A stretch of 64,000 nt of DNA from Bradyrhizobium manausense (GCF_018130615.1 NZ_JAFCKB010000018.1:108584-172583); one strand, 5' to 3'; positions 9,477 to 18,671 are shown, counted from the stretch's first letter. The notes: generated by a model not told the origin, from the sequence alone. Numbers and translations are program-made.

Positions 9477-10099
9477 GACGCCGCTCCGGGTGTCCTGGGA
9501 AAACCGGTCCCAATCATGGAGTCGCGCGTGACAAGCGCGGCGAGCTGCTCCTCGCTCCAGCCTTCGGTGCCCGCGGGGCGCATCGGCAGCACGAGGAAGC
9601 GCGTCTCGGCCGTGGAATCCCACACGCGGATTTCAGTGTCCTTCGGCACGCTCACGCCAAAATCGGCGAGCACGCCGCGCGGGTCTTTCACCGCGCGCGA
9701 GCGGTACGGCGAGGCCTTGTACCAGACCGGCGGCAACCCCAGCATTTCCCAGGGGTAGCAGGAGCACAGCGTGCACACGACCATGTTGTGACGCTCAGGC
9801 GTATTCTCGACCACGACGAGATGATCGCCGACGCGGCTGACATGACCGAGCGTGCCGATCGCCCTGGAGCCGTCCTCCAGCAGCGCTTTCTTGAACGCCG
9901 GATCGGTCCACGCCTTGGCGACGACGCGCGCCCCGTTGTGCGGGCCGATCTTGGTTTCATAGGCCTGGATGATGGCGTCGAGCGCGGCCGGCTCGACATA
10001 CCCTTTTTCGGTCAAGATCGTCTCGAGCGCGCGCACGCGCAGCTCGGTCTCCGACAGCTCTGAGTGATCGTGATCGTGGTCGTGATGATGCTCGTTCAT
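9473..10099 (-). CDS. nthA: Nitrile hydratase alpha subunit, cobalt type
   Basis: This 208-residue catalytic subunit binds the non-corrin metal through the claw motif C109-T-L-C112-S-C114; the Thr (CTLCSC) marks the cobalt class, while iron enzymes have CSLCSC. The [14 protein letters not shown] approach and the [19 protein letters not shown] region are both present. The ATG at 10099 starts a striking metal-binding-looking N-terminus, [14 protein letters not shown], absent from most textbook members. It is the first gene of the minus-strand operon and its start is 63 bases from the divergent gene at 10163. No cobalt transporter (NhlF) is adjacent. Confidence 0.96.
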   Translation of the reverse strand: MNEHHHDHDHDHSELSETELRVRALETILTEKGYVEPAALDAIIQAYETKIGPHNGARVVAKAWTDPAFKKALLEDGSRAIGTLGHVSRVGDHLVVVENTPERHNMVVCTLCSCYPWEMLGLPPVWYKASPYRSRAVKDPRGVLADFGVSVPKDTEIRVWDSTAETRFLVLPMRPAGTEGWSEEQLAALVTRDSMIGTGFPRTPGAAS

Positions 10100-10162
10100 A
10101 GCCTCGAAGATAGTCCGAGAATCCGGGCCTTGTCGAGGCGAAGACTCTGCTAACATCGCGCC

Positions 10163-10921
10163 ATGGGCTGGGCCAAACAAACCGGAATCACCGCCGCGAT
10201 CGCTGCTTTCGTCGCATTCTCGGCGCAGGATGCGCGCGCTGCGAATGGCGCCTATGCGGTGGATGCCGCCGACATCTCCGAGGTCGGCTCCTGCAAAGTG
10301 GAAAGCTGGATGTCGATGGCGACCAACACCGACTTCGCGGGAGTCGCCAATCCCTCCTGCGTCGTCGATCCCTTCAGGCCGATCGAGCTGAGCATGCAGA
10401 CGATCCGGTCCCGCAGCGACGGCGATTGGAGCACCACCATTGCACCGAAAGCCAAGACCAACTTCATCCCGACCGGGATCGGCCGGTGGGGGTTGTCGGC
10501 CTATGGCGGCGGATCATTCGACGCGGCGACCGGCGAAATGCTGACCGCCTTTGCCGTCATCCCTGCAACGTTCCGCCTTTCCGAAACCACGCGTATCAAC
10601 GTCAATGGCGGCTGGCTCTGGGATCGCACCTTGGATCGCCACTATCTGACCTACGGCATCGGTTTCGACTGGAAGTTCACCGACACCTTGCAATGGACGA
10701 TCGAGGCCTACGGCCAGGCCGGCGCTTCCGAAGTCCAGAGCGTCATCCAGCCGCGCTTCCAGACCGGAATCCGCTACCGGCCAAACGAGATCTTCTCCGT
10801 CGATGTGATCTACGGCCGCAACATCGCCGGCGAGAATGCCAACTGGATCACACTCGGCACCACCATTCGCTTTCCGGTTGGTGGCAGTGAGCCGGAACAC
10901 CGGCGCACCGGACATTTGTGA
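10163..10921 (+). CDS. Exported outer-membrane-like protein of unknown function
   Basis: This 252-residue protein has a Sec signal peptide (cleavage near ARA-ANG, residue 27). The rest is made of alternating hydrophobic/polar strands with many Trp and Tyr ([44 protein letters not shown]), ending in a strand-like segment before a short polar tail. This pattern suggests a small outer-membrane beta-barrel or porin-like protein. It diverges from the nitrile hydratase operon and its stop overlaps a possible GTG start of the enoyl-CoA hydratase. I cannot assign a substrate. Confidence 0.6.
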   Translation: MGWAKQTGITAAIAAFVAFSAQDARAANGAYAVDAADISEVGSCKVESWMSMATNTDFAGVANPSCVVDPFRPIELSMQTIRSRSDGDWSTTIAPKAKTNFIPTGIGRWGLSAYGGGSFDAATGEMLTAFAVIPATFRLSETTRINVNGGWLWDRTLDRHYLTYGIGFDWKFTDTLQWTIEAYGQAGASEVQSVIQPRFQTGIRYRPNEIFSVDVIYGRNIAGENANWITLGTTIRFPVGGSEPEHRRTGHL

Positions 10922-10968
10922 GCGATCCAAAACCAAGATCCGGGACCAACAAGAGCAGGAGCCTTGCC

Positions 10969-11775
10969 TTGACGGACTATGTGACGATTGAGAAGGGGCA
11001 CGGGCCGGAGGGACGGATCGCGATCGTGCGGTTCGACCGCCATGACGGCATCAACGCGCTGTCGCCCGAAGCGCTGCGCCAGCTCACGGCGGCGGCGCGG
11101 AGCTTTGAAGACGACGAGACAACCTCCGTCGTGGTGCTGACAGGCAGCACCAGCGCGTTCAGCGCCGGCTTCGACCTCAAGGATGCCGAAGGCCGCTCGC
11201 GCAAAGAGATGGATCTCGGCGCGCGGCGGCGGCATCTCAAGCTCGGGCCGCGCCTGACACGCGCCTGGCAGGAGATGGAGCAGATCACGATCGCGGCGAT
11301 CGAGGGCTTTTGCGTCGGCGGCGGCGTGGCGCTTGCGGTCGCACTCGACTTCCGCGTCATAGGGCGCGACGCGCATCTGCGCGTGCCCGAGATCGGGCTC
11401 GGCATGAACATGAGCTGGCAGAGCGTCCCGCGGATGCTGCACCTGATGGGGCCGGCCCGCACCAAGCAGGCGGTGATCCTTGCCGATGAGCGCGTCTCCG
11501 CCGACGAGGCCTATGAATGGGGCCTGGTCGAGCAGGTCGTCGACCCCGGCCATGCCTTCGATGCCGCCATGGAACTGGCTCGCAAGGTGGCCGCGCAGCC
11601 GCCGCTCTCGGTCGCCATGACCAAGTTGACCGTCAACCGGCTCGCGCATGCGCTGGATGACCTCGCCAGCCACATGGATGTCGACCAGTTCGCGCTGGCA
11701 AGCCTGAGCGAGGACCACAAGGAGGGCGTCGAGGCGTTCCTCAGCCGCCGCAAGCCAAGGTTCCGAGGACGGTAG
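10969..11775 (+). CDS. Enoyl-CoA hydratase/isomerase family protein
   Basis: This 268-residue crotonase-fold enzyme acts on acyl-CoA intermediates in fatty or organic acid breakdown. It shows the CoA-binding/oxyanion region (SAFSAGFDLKD), the second oxyanion Gly region (EGFCVGGGVALAVALDFR) and LRVPEIGLGM, where the catalytic Glu of hydratases is expected (the E of PEIGLG). The exact substrate is unknown. I prefer the TTG at 10969 (MTDYVTIEKGHG) as start; an in-frame GTG at 10918 overlaps the upstream stop (GTGA) and would add 17 residues. It is probably co-transcribed with the gene at 10163. Confidence 0.85.
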   Translation: MTDYVTIEKGHGPEGRIAIVRFDRHDGINALSPEALRQLTAAARSFEDDETTSVVVLTGSTSAFSAGFDLKDAEGRSRKEMDLGARRRHLKLGPRLTRAWQEMEQITIAAIEGFCVGGGVALAVALDFRVIGRDAHLRVPEIGLGMNMSWQSVPRMLHLMGPARTKQAVILADERVSADEAYEWGLVEQVVDPGHAFDAAMELARKVAAQPPLSVAMTKLTVNRLAHALDDLASHMDVDQFALASLSEDHKEGVEAFLSRRKPRFRGR

Positions 11776-11877
11776 ATCCCGTCCCATTGATCAAGCCGCG
11801 GACAATCCGTATACGCCGCGCGGGGAAGGCCCGGCCAACGGGCCGCACGATACCGAGGCGATTGAGGGGGAGGGCGC

Positions 11878-13353
11878 ATGACCGCCAGTTCGCAGGCACC
11901 TGAGGCGAAAGGCTTTCGCTGGAAACTCATTGCGCCGCTCGTGGTGTGGCTGGCGATCTATCTGTTGCCGGTGCCGGCAGGCCTCAACGTGAATCAGTGG
12001 CACTATTTTGCCGTGTTCGCGGCCGTCATCACCGGGCTGATCCTGGAATCGATGCCGGTGGGCGCGGTCGGCCTGATCGGACTCACCGTCGCCGGCGTCG
12101 GCGGTTACATCGATGCCGATCCCAACAAATCGCTGCGCTGGATGCTGGCGGGTTTTGCGGAGAGCACGGTGTGGCTGATCGTCGGCGCCTTCGTATTCTC
12201 GATCGGCTACCGCAAGAGCCAGCTCGGCCGGCGCATCGCGCTGGTGCTGGTGCAGAAGCTCGGCCGCAACACGCTCGGGCTCGGCTATGCGGTCGCGATG
12301 TCGGACTTCCTGCTCGCACCCGCGACGCCGTCCAACACCGCGCGCAGCGGCGGCATCGTCTATCCCATCATCAGCAACATCCCGCGCATCTATGGCTCCG
12401 AGCCCGGACCGACCGCCGGCAAGATCGGCACTTATGTGATGTGGACCGCGTTCGCGGCAACCGCAATCACCAGCTCGCTGTTCTTCACTGCGCTCGCGCC
12501 CAATGCGGCAGCGCTTGCGATCGCCAAGAAGACCGTCGGCGTCGAGGTGAGCTGGGCGCAATGGTTCATGGGCTTTGCGCCGCTCGGCATCCTCCTGATG
12601 ATCATCGTGCCGCTGCTCGGCTATCTCGTTTGCCGTCCCGAGGTGAAGCGCAGTCCCGAGATCTCCGAATGGGCAGCGAAGGAGCTCGGCGAGATGGGCC
12701 CGATGTCGCGCAACGAGTGGATCATGCTGGCACTGATCGTGCTCGCGATGTTCATGTGGATCGCGGGCTCGAGCCCTGACATCCGTGTGCCCTTGCTCGG
12801 CTCGAACTTCGTCAATGCCACCACGGTCGTGTTCATCGTGATCTCCCTGATGCTGGTGACCGGCGTGATCGAGTTTGCCGACATTGTCAGTGAGAAGGGC
12901 GCCTGGGAAGTGTTCTTCTATTTCACCTCGCTGCTGACGCTCGCCTCGGGGCTGAACGAGATCGGCTTCATCAAATGGTTCGCCAATGAATTTGCAAAGC
13001 CGCTCACGGGGCTCGCACCGTCGACTGCGATGATCCTGCTGGTCGCGCTGTTCTTCTGGATCCATTATTTCTTCTCGAGCATCACCTCGCATGCGGCTGC
13101 CGTGCTGCCGGTGGTGCTCGCGGTCGGCTCCGGCATCCCAGATCTCCCCGTGACGACGCTTGCGATGCTCTGCATGTATTCGCTCGGCCTGATGGGCGTG
13201 ATCTCGCCTTACGCCACCGGGCCGGCGCCGATGTATTATGGCAGCGGCTATATCGGGAAGGGCCAGTTCTGGGGCTTTGGCCTGTTGTTCGGGGTGCTCT
13301 ATTTCGCCGGGCTGCTGGCGATCGTGCTGCCCTGGCTGGCAATGGTCCGGTGA
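11878..13353 (+). CDS. DASS-family anion permease (SLC13/CitT type)
   Basis: This 491-residue inner-membrane transporter has about 12 hydrophobic segments. It carries the divalent anion:sodium symporter signature including the substrate-binding turn ATPSNTARSGGIVYP (about residues 144-158) and a second turn near SSITSHAAAVLPV. Family members move di- and tricarboxylates (citrate, tartrate, succinate), often by antiport; the actual substrate is not predictable here. The ATG at 11878 follows a strong GAGGGGGAGGG ribosome binding site. It stands alone, 230 bases before metN. A short hairpin (GCCTGCCGCAGGC, about 13355) follows the stop. Confidence 0.88.
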   Translation: MTASSQAPEAKGFRWKLIAPLVVWLAIYLLPVPAGLNVNQWHYFAVFAAVITGLILESMPVGAVGLIGLTVAGVGGYIDADPNKSLRWMLAGFAESTVWLIVGAFVFSIGYRKSQLGRRIALVLVQKLGRNTLGLGYAVAMSDFLLAPATPSNTARSGGIVYPIISNIPRIYGSEPGPTAGKIGTYVMWTAFAATAITSSLFFTALAPNAAALAIAKKTVGVEVSWAQWFMGFAPLGILLMIIVPLLGYLVCRPEVKRSPEISEWAAKELGEMGPMSRNEWIMLALIVLAMFMWIAGSSPDIRVPLLGSNFVNATTVVFIVISLMLVTGVIEFADIVSEKGAWEVFFYFTSLLTLASGLNEIGFIKWFANEFAKPLTGLAPSTAMILLVALFFWIHYFFSSITSHAAAVLPVVLAVGSGIPDLPVTTLAMLCMYSLGLMGVISPYATGPAPMYYGSGYIGKGQFWGFGLLFGVLYFAGLLAIVLPWLAMVR

Positions 13354-13583
13354 GCCTGCCGCAGGCCGATAGTACCGGAAGACGAATTTTCTGCTGGGGC
13401 AGGAGATTGGGAAAACTTCGCCCAATCCCCGCAAATATCTGACATTGCAAGAAAGACCGGAAAAGGCGATGGTGCACTGCAATGCAGCGTCGCCATCGGC
13501 ACCCTGCCATTGTTCCACCCTCCGTCGTTTTGGAACGACCTGGTTCTCGCGAGCCTTTCGGGCGGGCGAGCTAAACATCGTGC

Positions 13584-14717
13584 ATGAAAGCCGTTTCCAT
13601 GAATGCGCACCCCTCGCTGGTGATCGGAGAGCCGGTCGAGATCCGAGACGCACCGGCGGAGCCGGAGGCGATGGTCCGCTTCGCTGATATCTCGAAGACC
13701 TATCCCGCGTATCGCGGCAAGCCCGGCGTCAACGCGCTGCAGGGCATCGACTTCGCGATTGCACGCGGCTCCATCACTGGCGTGATCGGCCGCTCCGGAG
13801 CCGGCAAGTCGAGCCTGGTCCGCCTCATCAACGGGCTGGAGAAGCCGACCACCGGCCGTGTCGTCGTCAACAACAGAGACATCTCGGCGCTCACGGGGCG
13901 GGACTTGCGGCTGGCGCAGCGGTCGATCGGCATGATCTTCCAGCATTTCAACCTGCTGTCCTCGCGCACCGCCGCCAACAACATCGCACTGCCGCTCGAA
14001 ATCGCCGGCTGGTCCAAGGCCGATATCAAGGCCCGCGTGACCGAGCTGCTCGCCCTCGTCGGCATCGCCGACAAGCACGACCGTTATCCGTCGGAACTCT
14101 CTGGCGGCCAGAAGCAGCGCGTCGGTATCGCCCGCGCGCTGGCGACGCGGCCTAGCGTGCTATTGTCCGACGAGGCAACCTCCGCGCTCGATCCGCAGAC
14201 CACCCGCGCGATTCTCGATTTGCTTGCGAATATCAACCGCGAGCTCGGCGTGACCATCGTGCTGATCACCCACGAAATGTCCGTGGTGCGCCAGCTCGCG
14301 AAGGAAGTCGTAGTGTTGGATGCCGGCCGGGTCGTCGAGAGCGGCCACGTCGCCGACATCTTCACCCAACCCGAGCACCCGATCACGCAGTCGTTCCTGG
14401 CCGAGGTCACGGGCGACAGCCTGCCGGTTTCGCTGGCCAGTCGGATCGTGCAGGAGCCGGGCAGCCACGCCGTGATCCGCGTCCAGGTGCGCGGGGCAGG
14501 AGCCGGCGATACCCTGATTGCACGGCTCGCCCGCGAGCTCGGCCTCGACGTCTCGCTGCTGTCTGCGCGCATCGACGAGATCGGCGGCCAGCATGTCGGC
14601 TCGCTGGTGCTCGGCATTCCCTTGAGTATTTCCGGCGGCGAAGACGCGGCGACGCGCACGCTGGCCTGGCTGTCTCAACATCAATTCCCGGCGGAGCGTC
14701 TTGGCTATGTCGCCTGA
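13584..14717 (+). CDS. metN: Methionine ABC transporter ATP-binding protein MetN
   Basis: This 377-residue ATPase energises D/L-methionine import. Visible are Walker A GRSGAGKSS (about residue 72), the ABC signature LSGGQKQRVGIARAL and Walker B VLLSDEATS. The C-terminal regulatory NIL domain is also present (about residues 290-375), where methionine binding inhibits transport. About 30 residues precede the conserved MVRFADISKTY start; ATGs at 13599 and 13671 are alternatives. The stop overlaps the metI start by 11 bases. No metQ substrate-binding gene follows metI, unlike the usual metNIQ order. Confidence 0.93.
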   Translation: MKAVSMNAHPSLVIGEPVEIRDAPAEPEAMVRFADISKTYPAYRGKPGVNALQGIDFAIARGSITGVIGRSGAGKSSLVRLINGLEKPTTGRVVVNNRDISALTGRDLRLAQRSIGMIFQHFNLLSSRTAANNIALPLEIAGWSKADIKARVTELLALVGIADKHDRYPSELSGGQKQRVGIARALATRPSVLLSDEATSALDPQTTRAILDLLANINRELGVTIVLITHEMSVVRQLAKEVVVLDAGRVVESGHVADIFTQPEHPITQSFLAEVTGDSLPVSLASRIVQEPGSHAVIRVQVRGAGAGDTLIARLARELGLDVSLLSARIDEIGGQHVGSLVLGIPLSISGGEDAATRTLAWLSQHQFPAERLGYVA

Positions 14718-15372
14718 ACTCATCAACCTCATCATCCAGGCCACCTTCGAGAGCCTGTACATGGTCGGCATCGCCGCGCTGCTCGGCACCGCTTTCGGCC
14801 TGCCGCTCGGCGTCTTCCTTGCGACCAGCCGGAAAGGCGAATTGTTCGCAGCCCCGACGGTCAATCGCGTGCTCGGCATAGTCGTCAATGCGACGCGCTC
14901 GACGCCCTTCATCATTCTGGTCGTCGCCATCATCCCGTTTACGCGGCTGATCGCCGGCACCTCGATCGGCTCGACCGCGGCGATTGTGCCGCTGACGATC
15001 GCCTCAGCGCCGTTCATTGCGCGCCTGGTCGAAGCTGCAATCCGCGAAGTCGATGGCGGCCTAATCGAGACCGCGTCCTCGTTCGGGGCTTCCCCAATCC
15101 AGATCGTGTTCAAGGTGCTGATCCCGGAGGCGCTGCCAGGCCTGCTGCTGGCGCTGACCCTCGCGGTCGTCAGCCTGCTCGGCTACTCCGCCATGGTCGG
15201 CGCCGTCGGCGGCGGCGGGCTTGGCGATCTTGGCATCCGTTACGGCTACCAGCGCTTCATGCCGGAGATGATGCTGGCCGTCGTCGTCGTGCTGATCGCG
15301 CTGGTGCAGCTCGTCCAGAGCGCAGGCGACTATCTGGCGCGACGGGTCAATCGCCGGCTGCGGCACCGCTGA
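14707..15372 (+). CDS. metI: Methionine ABC transporter permease MetI
   Basis: This 221-residue inner-membrane permease has five or so hydrophobic helices and the MetI/BPD_transp EAA-type loop (EAAIREVDGGLIETASSFGASPIQI). It forms the translocation path with MetN. The ATG at 14707 lies inside the metN end (11-base overlap), implying translational coupling. The substrate-binding lipoprotein MetQ must be encoded elsewhere. Confidence 0.93.
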   Translation: MSPELINLIIQATFESLYMVGIAALLGTAFGLPLGVFLATSRKGELFAAPTVNRVLGIVVNATRSTPFIILVVAIIPFTRLIAGTSIGSTAAIVPLTIASAPFIARLVEAAIREVDGGLIETASSFGASPIQIVFKVLIPEALPGLLLALTLAVVSLLGYSAMVGAVGGGGLGDLGIRYGYQRFMPEMMLAVVVVLIALVQLVQSAGDYLARRVNRRLRHR

Positions 15373-15430
15373 TCCGAACTCTGCTCGGGGACACCGAACA
15401 ACTCAGGCGGCGCCTCGTGCAGCCACGAGG

Positions 15431-15997
15431 CTAGCGAAGGAGGGCCCCGGCAGACGCGTGCGGCCCAGCTGGCGGCAATGCAATCGAGGCCGGGCCTGCA
15501 ACGAGACTGTCGAGATCGACCAGCAGCAGATCGGCAATGTGCGTGAGCTGGTGGAGCGGGATGCTGATCTCGCCGTTTTCGGCGCGAGCGATGAATTCGG
15601 GCGAGACCCCGACGTGGTTTGCAATCTGGGCCACGGTATAGCCGCGCGCCTCGCGGGCCCCCTTGACCTGCGTGCCGATATGGCGACGGTGCAGGACCTG
15701 CTCTTCCTCGGTCATCATGAGGGCCTGCTCGTCCGCGCTCGCGACGCCCTCGGCGAAGGCGACCCCGAGCAACCGCCGCTTCTGCCAGGCGATCCGGCAA
15801 GCCTTTCGCAAGCCGTCGGCAAAGACCAGTGTGGCCTCCTTCGGAAACGCCAGCGACCAGTCGAGCCTCAGCCGCGCGCCGGTGCCGGACACATCGGCGA
15901 TGGTGCAGGGGATGCTCACGCTGCCCCTCGCGCCGTCGAACTCGATGATCCCGGTCCTGGCCGTGGTTTGCCTGGTCGCAGCGCGCAATTCGCTCAT
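15431..15997 (-). CDS. PilZ domain fused to XRE-type helix-turn-helix
   Basis: This 188-residue protein has an N-terminal PilZ-like beta-barrel (residues about 11-85, with the IADVSGTGARL strand and GVAFAEG end) and a C-terminal XRE helix-turn-helix (about 105-162: AREARGYTVAQIANHVGVSPEFIARAENGE). PilZ domains often bind cyclic-di-GMP; the classic RxxxR is not clear here (RTGIIEF only), so ligand binding is uncertain. The fusion suggests a transcription regulator, perhaps responding to c-di-GMP. I chose the ATG at 15997; the frame extends to 16240 without family sequence. It is transcribed alone, converging with metI. Confidence 0.75.
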   Translation of the reverse strand: MSELRAATRQTTARTGIIEFDGARGSVSIPCTIADVSGTGARLRLDWSLAFPKEATLVFADGLRKACRIAWQKRRLLGVAFAEGVASADEQALMMTEEEQVLHRRHIGTQVKGAREARGYTVAQIANHVGVSPEFIARAENGEISIPLHQLTHIADLLLVDLDSLVAGPASIALPPAGPHASAGALLR

Positions 15998-16199
15998 GGA
16001 CGTCGCCCCCAAGATGCCCGGCACTTGCTGAAAAACTCTGCGGCCGATTTTACCGCCGGGTTTCCCGGGGCTCAATCGAACCCGTAGGCCATGGTGAAGG
16101 ATTGGTTCCGGCCGGGCAGGGCCCACCGCGGGGGATGAACCTTCGGGTCCGGCACGGCCACAAAGACTGGAGTCGCTTCCTGGCCTTCCGGACATCGCA

Positions 16200-17015
16200 A
16201 TGAGATCGCTTGCGCTGCTCTGCCTGCTCGCCTTCGCCACGGCCGCACATGCCGCCGCGCCCGAGCAGCACTATCTCGACCTGCGCGACCGCTATATCGC
16301 GAAGTTTGCGAAGGCCAAGGAGAACGACGAAACTTACAAGCAGCACGATGCAGCGCTCGACGAGCTGACCGGGGTGCTGCGCGGGCTGGTGGGGCCGATC
16401 AGGATCAAGGGTCTGCCGGCCGACGGCAAGTCGAATGTCGACACGCTGTTCAAGGAAGACGTCGGCTTTGGCCATCTCGACGGGCTCGGCTTCGCCACGG
16501 AAGGCGACAAGCAGCAGGCCGTGGTGACCACGACGTCGCTGCTCAAGCACTGGCTGCACGAGCACAGCAAGGATGGCGTGCCGCAGGAGGTCGATGCGGC
16601 GCTTCGATCAGATCGCTTCTACTATCAGGCGATCCAGGACGCGGCCTTCGCCAAATATGCCGAGCTGCCGATCACGAAGCCCGCATCCGCGAGTGCGGCC
16701 GTAGCTGTGCTCGGCGTGCGTGGCAACGGTGACCTGAAGGGACCTCCGCACGAGATCGACGTCGTTGCGATCCAGGGCGACAAGGTTTACTTCCTCGCGG
16801 CAAGCGAAGCCGCGAAGACGGCCGAAATCCCGGCTTGCAAAAAAGTCCGGAAGCAGATGATGGCCAGGAAGGCCCCGCAGGACGCCCTGGCCAAGGGAGA
16901 TCAGGCGATGAACGCCTACACCAAATGCTTCGCCAAGGAGGCACCGAGCCAGAGCTGGTTCGCGGCAACTGTCAAGAAAGCGCAGAGCCAGCTCGAACAA
17001 CGGCCGCTGCGCTAG
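16200..17015 (+). CDS. Exported protein of unknown function
   Basis: This 271-residue protein has a clear Sec signal peptide (cleavage at AHA-AAP, residue 19), so it is probably periplasmic. The mature part is mostly helical, with two cysteines (in PACKKV and TKCFAKE) that may form a disulphide. I do not recognise a family. The ATG at 16200 is the only sensible start. It is a single gene between the PilZ-XRE gene (divergent) and the cytochrome c gene (convergent). Confidence 0.65.
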   Translation: MRSLALLCLLAFATAAHAAAPEQHYLDLRDRYIAKFAKAKENDETYKQHDAALDELTGVLRGLVGPIRIKGLPADGKSNVDTLFKEDVGFGHLDGLGFATEGDKQQAVVTTTSLLKHWLHEHSKDGVPQEVDAALRSDRFYYQAIQDAAFAKYAELPITKPASASAAVAVLGVRGNGDLKGPPHEIDVVAIQGDKVYFLAASEAAKTAEIPACKKVRKQMMARKAPQDALAKGDQAMNAYTKCFAKEAPSQSWFAATVKKAQSQLEQRPLR

Positions 17016-17065
17016 AGTACGCGAGATCGCTATGACATTCGAGCTGCGCGCCCGTTCTGCGCCTC

Positions 17066-17773
17066 TCAGCGCCGCTGGTCTGCTCGCAATGTCTCGAGAT
17101 AAGCCACGATCGCTTCTATCTGATATTCGGAAAGCCTCGGATTCGGCATGGCTTGACTTGGTCCAATTCGCCGGTGGTTTGATGTCAAGAACTGCCGGAG
17201 GTCGTCGGCGGAGAACGACGGGCGGTTGACGATCTCCAGGAAGCCTGGTGGCGGTGGACGGAGCGGGAGCGCTTCCTTCACAGCGTCGGTGACGGCGTGG
17301 CACGTTCCGCAAGATGCGTGGACAAGTGCGCGCCCTTCGGACACCTGGTCGACAAATAACTGATTGGGGACCGGCAAGGTGAGCGGCACTTGAATTGTGA
17401 TCGAGGCATATCCGCTGCCCCGGTGGCAACCGTTGCATTCGTTGGTCAAAGAGGCATACGACGTCATGAACGCCGGGACGTTCTTTGATTGGAGTGCCTG
17501 GCGCACCGCCTTTAGCTGTTCCTTGGCGCGATCGACTCGCGACGGATCCGTCAGCAACTTGCTGGTAGCTTCAAGGTTCGCGTCGATCTGCTGAAGCTCG
17601 TAGCCCGCCAAGGCCCAGTTGCTCAGCTTGCCCGCAAACCATAACTTTGCGTGCTGGAGCTGGAGTTTCGTCATGAGGTCAGACAACGTCGCAGACACAT
17701 CGGCTGGCGTCGCAGCGCCGGAGGCCGACAGCGTGACCAGGATCGCAACCAACAAAACCGCCCGCAATAGCAT
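17066..17773 (-). CDS. Diheme c-type cytochrome
   Basis: This 235-residue periplasmic electron carrier has a signal peptide (residues 1-19), a first helical domain ending in the haem motif C113-N-G-C-H117, and a second cytochrome c domain with C155-G-T-C-H159 and a likely axial Met in SQAMPNPR. The first half resembles a four-helix cytochrome c'-type bundle, the second a class I cytochrome c. The ATG at 17773 is preferred; upstream in-frame sequence is not signal-like. It diverges from the CBS-BON gene, and a perfect FNR/FixK box lies between them, so low-oxygen control is likely. Its redox partner is unknown. Confidence 0.85.
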   Translation of the reverse strand: MLLRAVLLVAILVTLSASGAATPADVSATLSDLMTKLQLQHAKLWFAGKLSNWALAGYELQQIDANLEATSKLLTDPSRVDRAKEQLKAVRQALQSKNVPAFMTSYASLTNECNGCHRGSGYASITIQVPLTLPVPNQLFVDQVSEGRALVHASCGTCHAVTDAVKEALPLRPPPPGFLEIVNRPSFSADDLRQFLTSNHRRIGPSQAMPNPRLSEYQIEAIVAYLETLRADQRR

Positions 17774-17827
17774 GTTCGAAGTGTTCCGATATCGATTGTC
17801 AGAATGACGTCCCGGCCTCTCTCGGCC

Positions 17828-17841
17828 TTGATCTTGATCAA
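17828..17841. promoter_or_regulatory. FNR/FixK-type operator (TTGATCTTGATCAA)
   Basis: This is a perfect inverted repeat TTGAT-N4-ATCAA, the consensus for FNR/FixK regulators that activate genes under low oxygen in rhizobia. It sits between the divergent cytochrome c (start 17773) and CBS-BON (start 17893) genes. With the usual -41.5 placement it could drive either gene: start sites would fall near 17793 (minus) or 17876 (plus). Confidence 0.78.
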
Positions 17842-17892
17842 GACGTCGTCTGTCACGGCACATACCTCTTGGGCATTTCCGGAGCGGAAGAC

Positions 17893-18651
17893 ATGCGCGC
17901 GCATCAGATAATGTCACGACGGGTTGTGACGATACGGCCTGAGGCCCCGATCGCCGATGCAGTCAAGGCGATGCTTGCCCATCACATCAGCGGCCTGCCC
18001 GTTGTGGATGTGGCAGGCAAACTCGTCGGCATCCTGTGCGAGAGCGATTTCCTCAGACGCAGCGAAATCGGGACGGAGCATTTGCGCAACCGATTACTCA
18101 CGATGCTGATCGGTGCCGATCGGATCGCAGGCGAGTTCGTGAAGGAACACGGACGCCAAGTCGAGCAGGTGATGACTCGTCAGCCGGTTTCCGTCAACGA
18201 GCAGGCGCCGCTTTCTGAGGTCGCGGACTTGATGGAGCGCCGGCATCTGAATCACGTTCCGGTCATGCGTGGCGAACGCATCGTCGGCATCATCACCCGA
18301 TCCGACTTCCTGTCCGCAGTCGCCGGCCCGCTGACGAACTCCTCCGGCTATTCCAAGGATGACAATCAGGTCCGTCGGTCCGTTCTCGCCGCTCTGGCCC
18401 GAACGCCGTGGCAGCCGGTCGGCCTGAATGTCGGCGTGAAGGATGGCACTGTCACGCTACGTGGCGTTATCGGGGGCGAAAATGCGCGTCGGGCAGTGAC
18501 CGTGGCTTGCGAGAACGTTCCAGGTGTTCGAGGGGTGGATGACCGCCTTTGCCTCCAATCCTCCCAACCCGATCCCGAAGATGACTACGGCGGAGGCGAT
18601 TTCGTGTCGCTTCAGTGGGAGCCTTCCGCTGTCGATGACGAACCATTGTAG
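17893..18651 (+). CDS. Two CBS domains plus BON domain protein
   Basis: This 252-residue cytoplasmic protein has CBS domain 1 (residues about 1-60; VMT-like MSRRVVTI; HHISGLPVVD), CBS domain 2 (about 90-145; MTRQPVSV; LNHVPVMRGERIVGIITRSD) and a C-terminal BON domain (about 155-222; VGVKDGTVTLRGVIGG). CBS pairs bind adenine nucleotides as energy sensors; BON domains are linked to membranes or lipids. Such proteins are often induced by low oxygen, which agrees with the FixK box 52 bases upstream. I chose the ATG at 17893 over an upstream TTG at 17869. Its partner is unknown. Confidence 0.88.
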   Translation: MRAHQIMSRRVVTIRPEAPIADAVKAMLAHHISGLPVVDVAGKLVGILCESDFLRRSEIGTEHLRNRLLTMLIGADRIAGEFVKEHGRQVEQVMTRQPVSVNEQAPLSEVADLMERRHLNHVPVMRGERIVGIITRSDFLSAVAGPLTNSSGYSKDDNQVRRSVLAALARTPWQPVGLNVGVKDGTVTLRGVIGGENARRAVTVACENVPGVRGVDDRLCLQSSQPDPEDDYGGGDFVSLQWEPSAVDDEPL

Positions 18652-18671
18652 CCCAGCGGGAAGCGCCGGCT

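Noticed and set aside
13354-13583. Possible SAM-type riboswitch in the metNI leader
   Set aside because: A GCTAAAC sequence and GC-rich stems are present, but I could not fold a convincing SAM-II or other SAM riboswitch core.
11791-13653. Long minus-strand open frame opposite the DASS transporter
   Set aside because: It is antisense to a clear membrane transporter gene and is composed of low-information His/Arg/Asp-rich sequence typical of shadows in GC-rich DNA.
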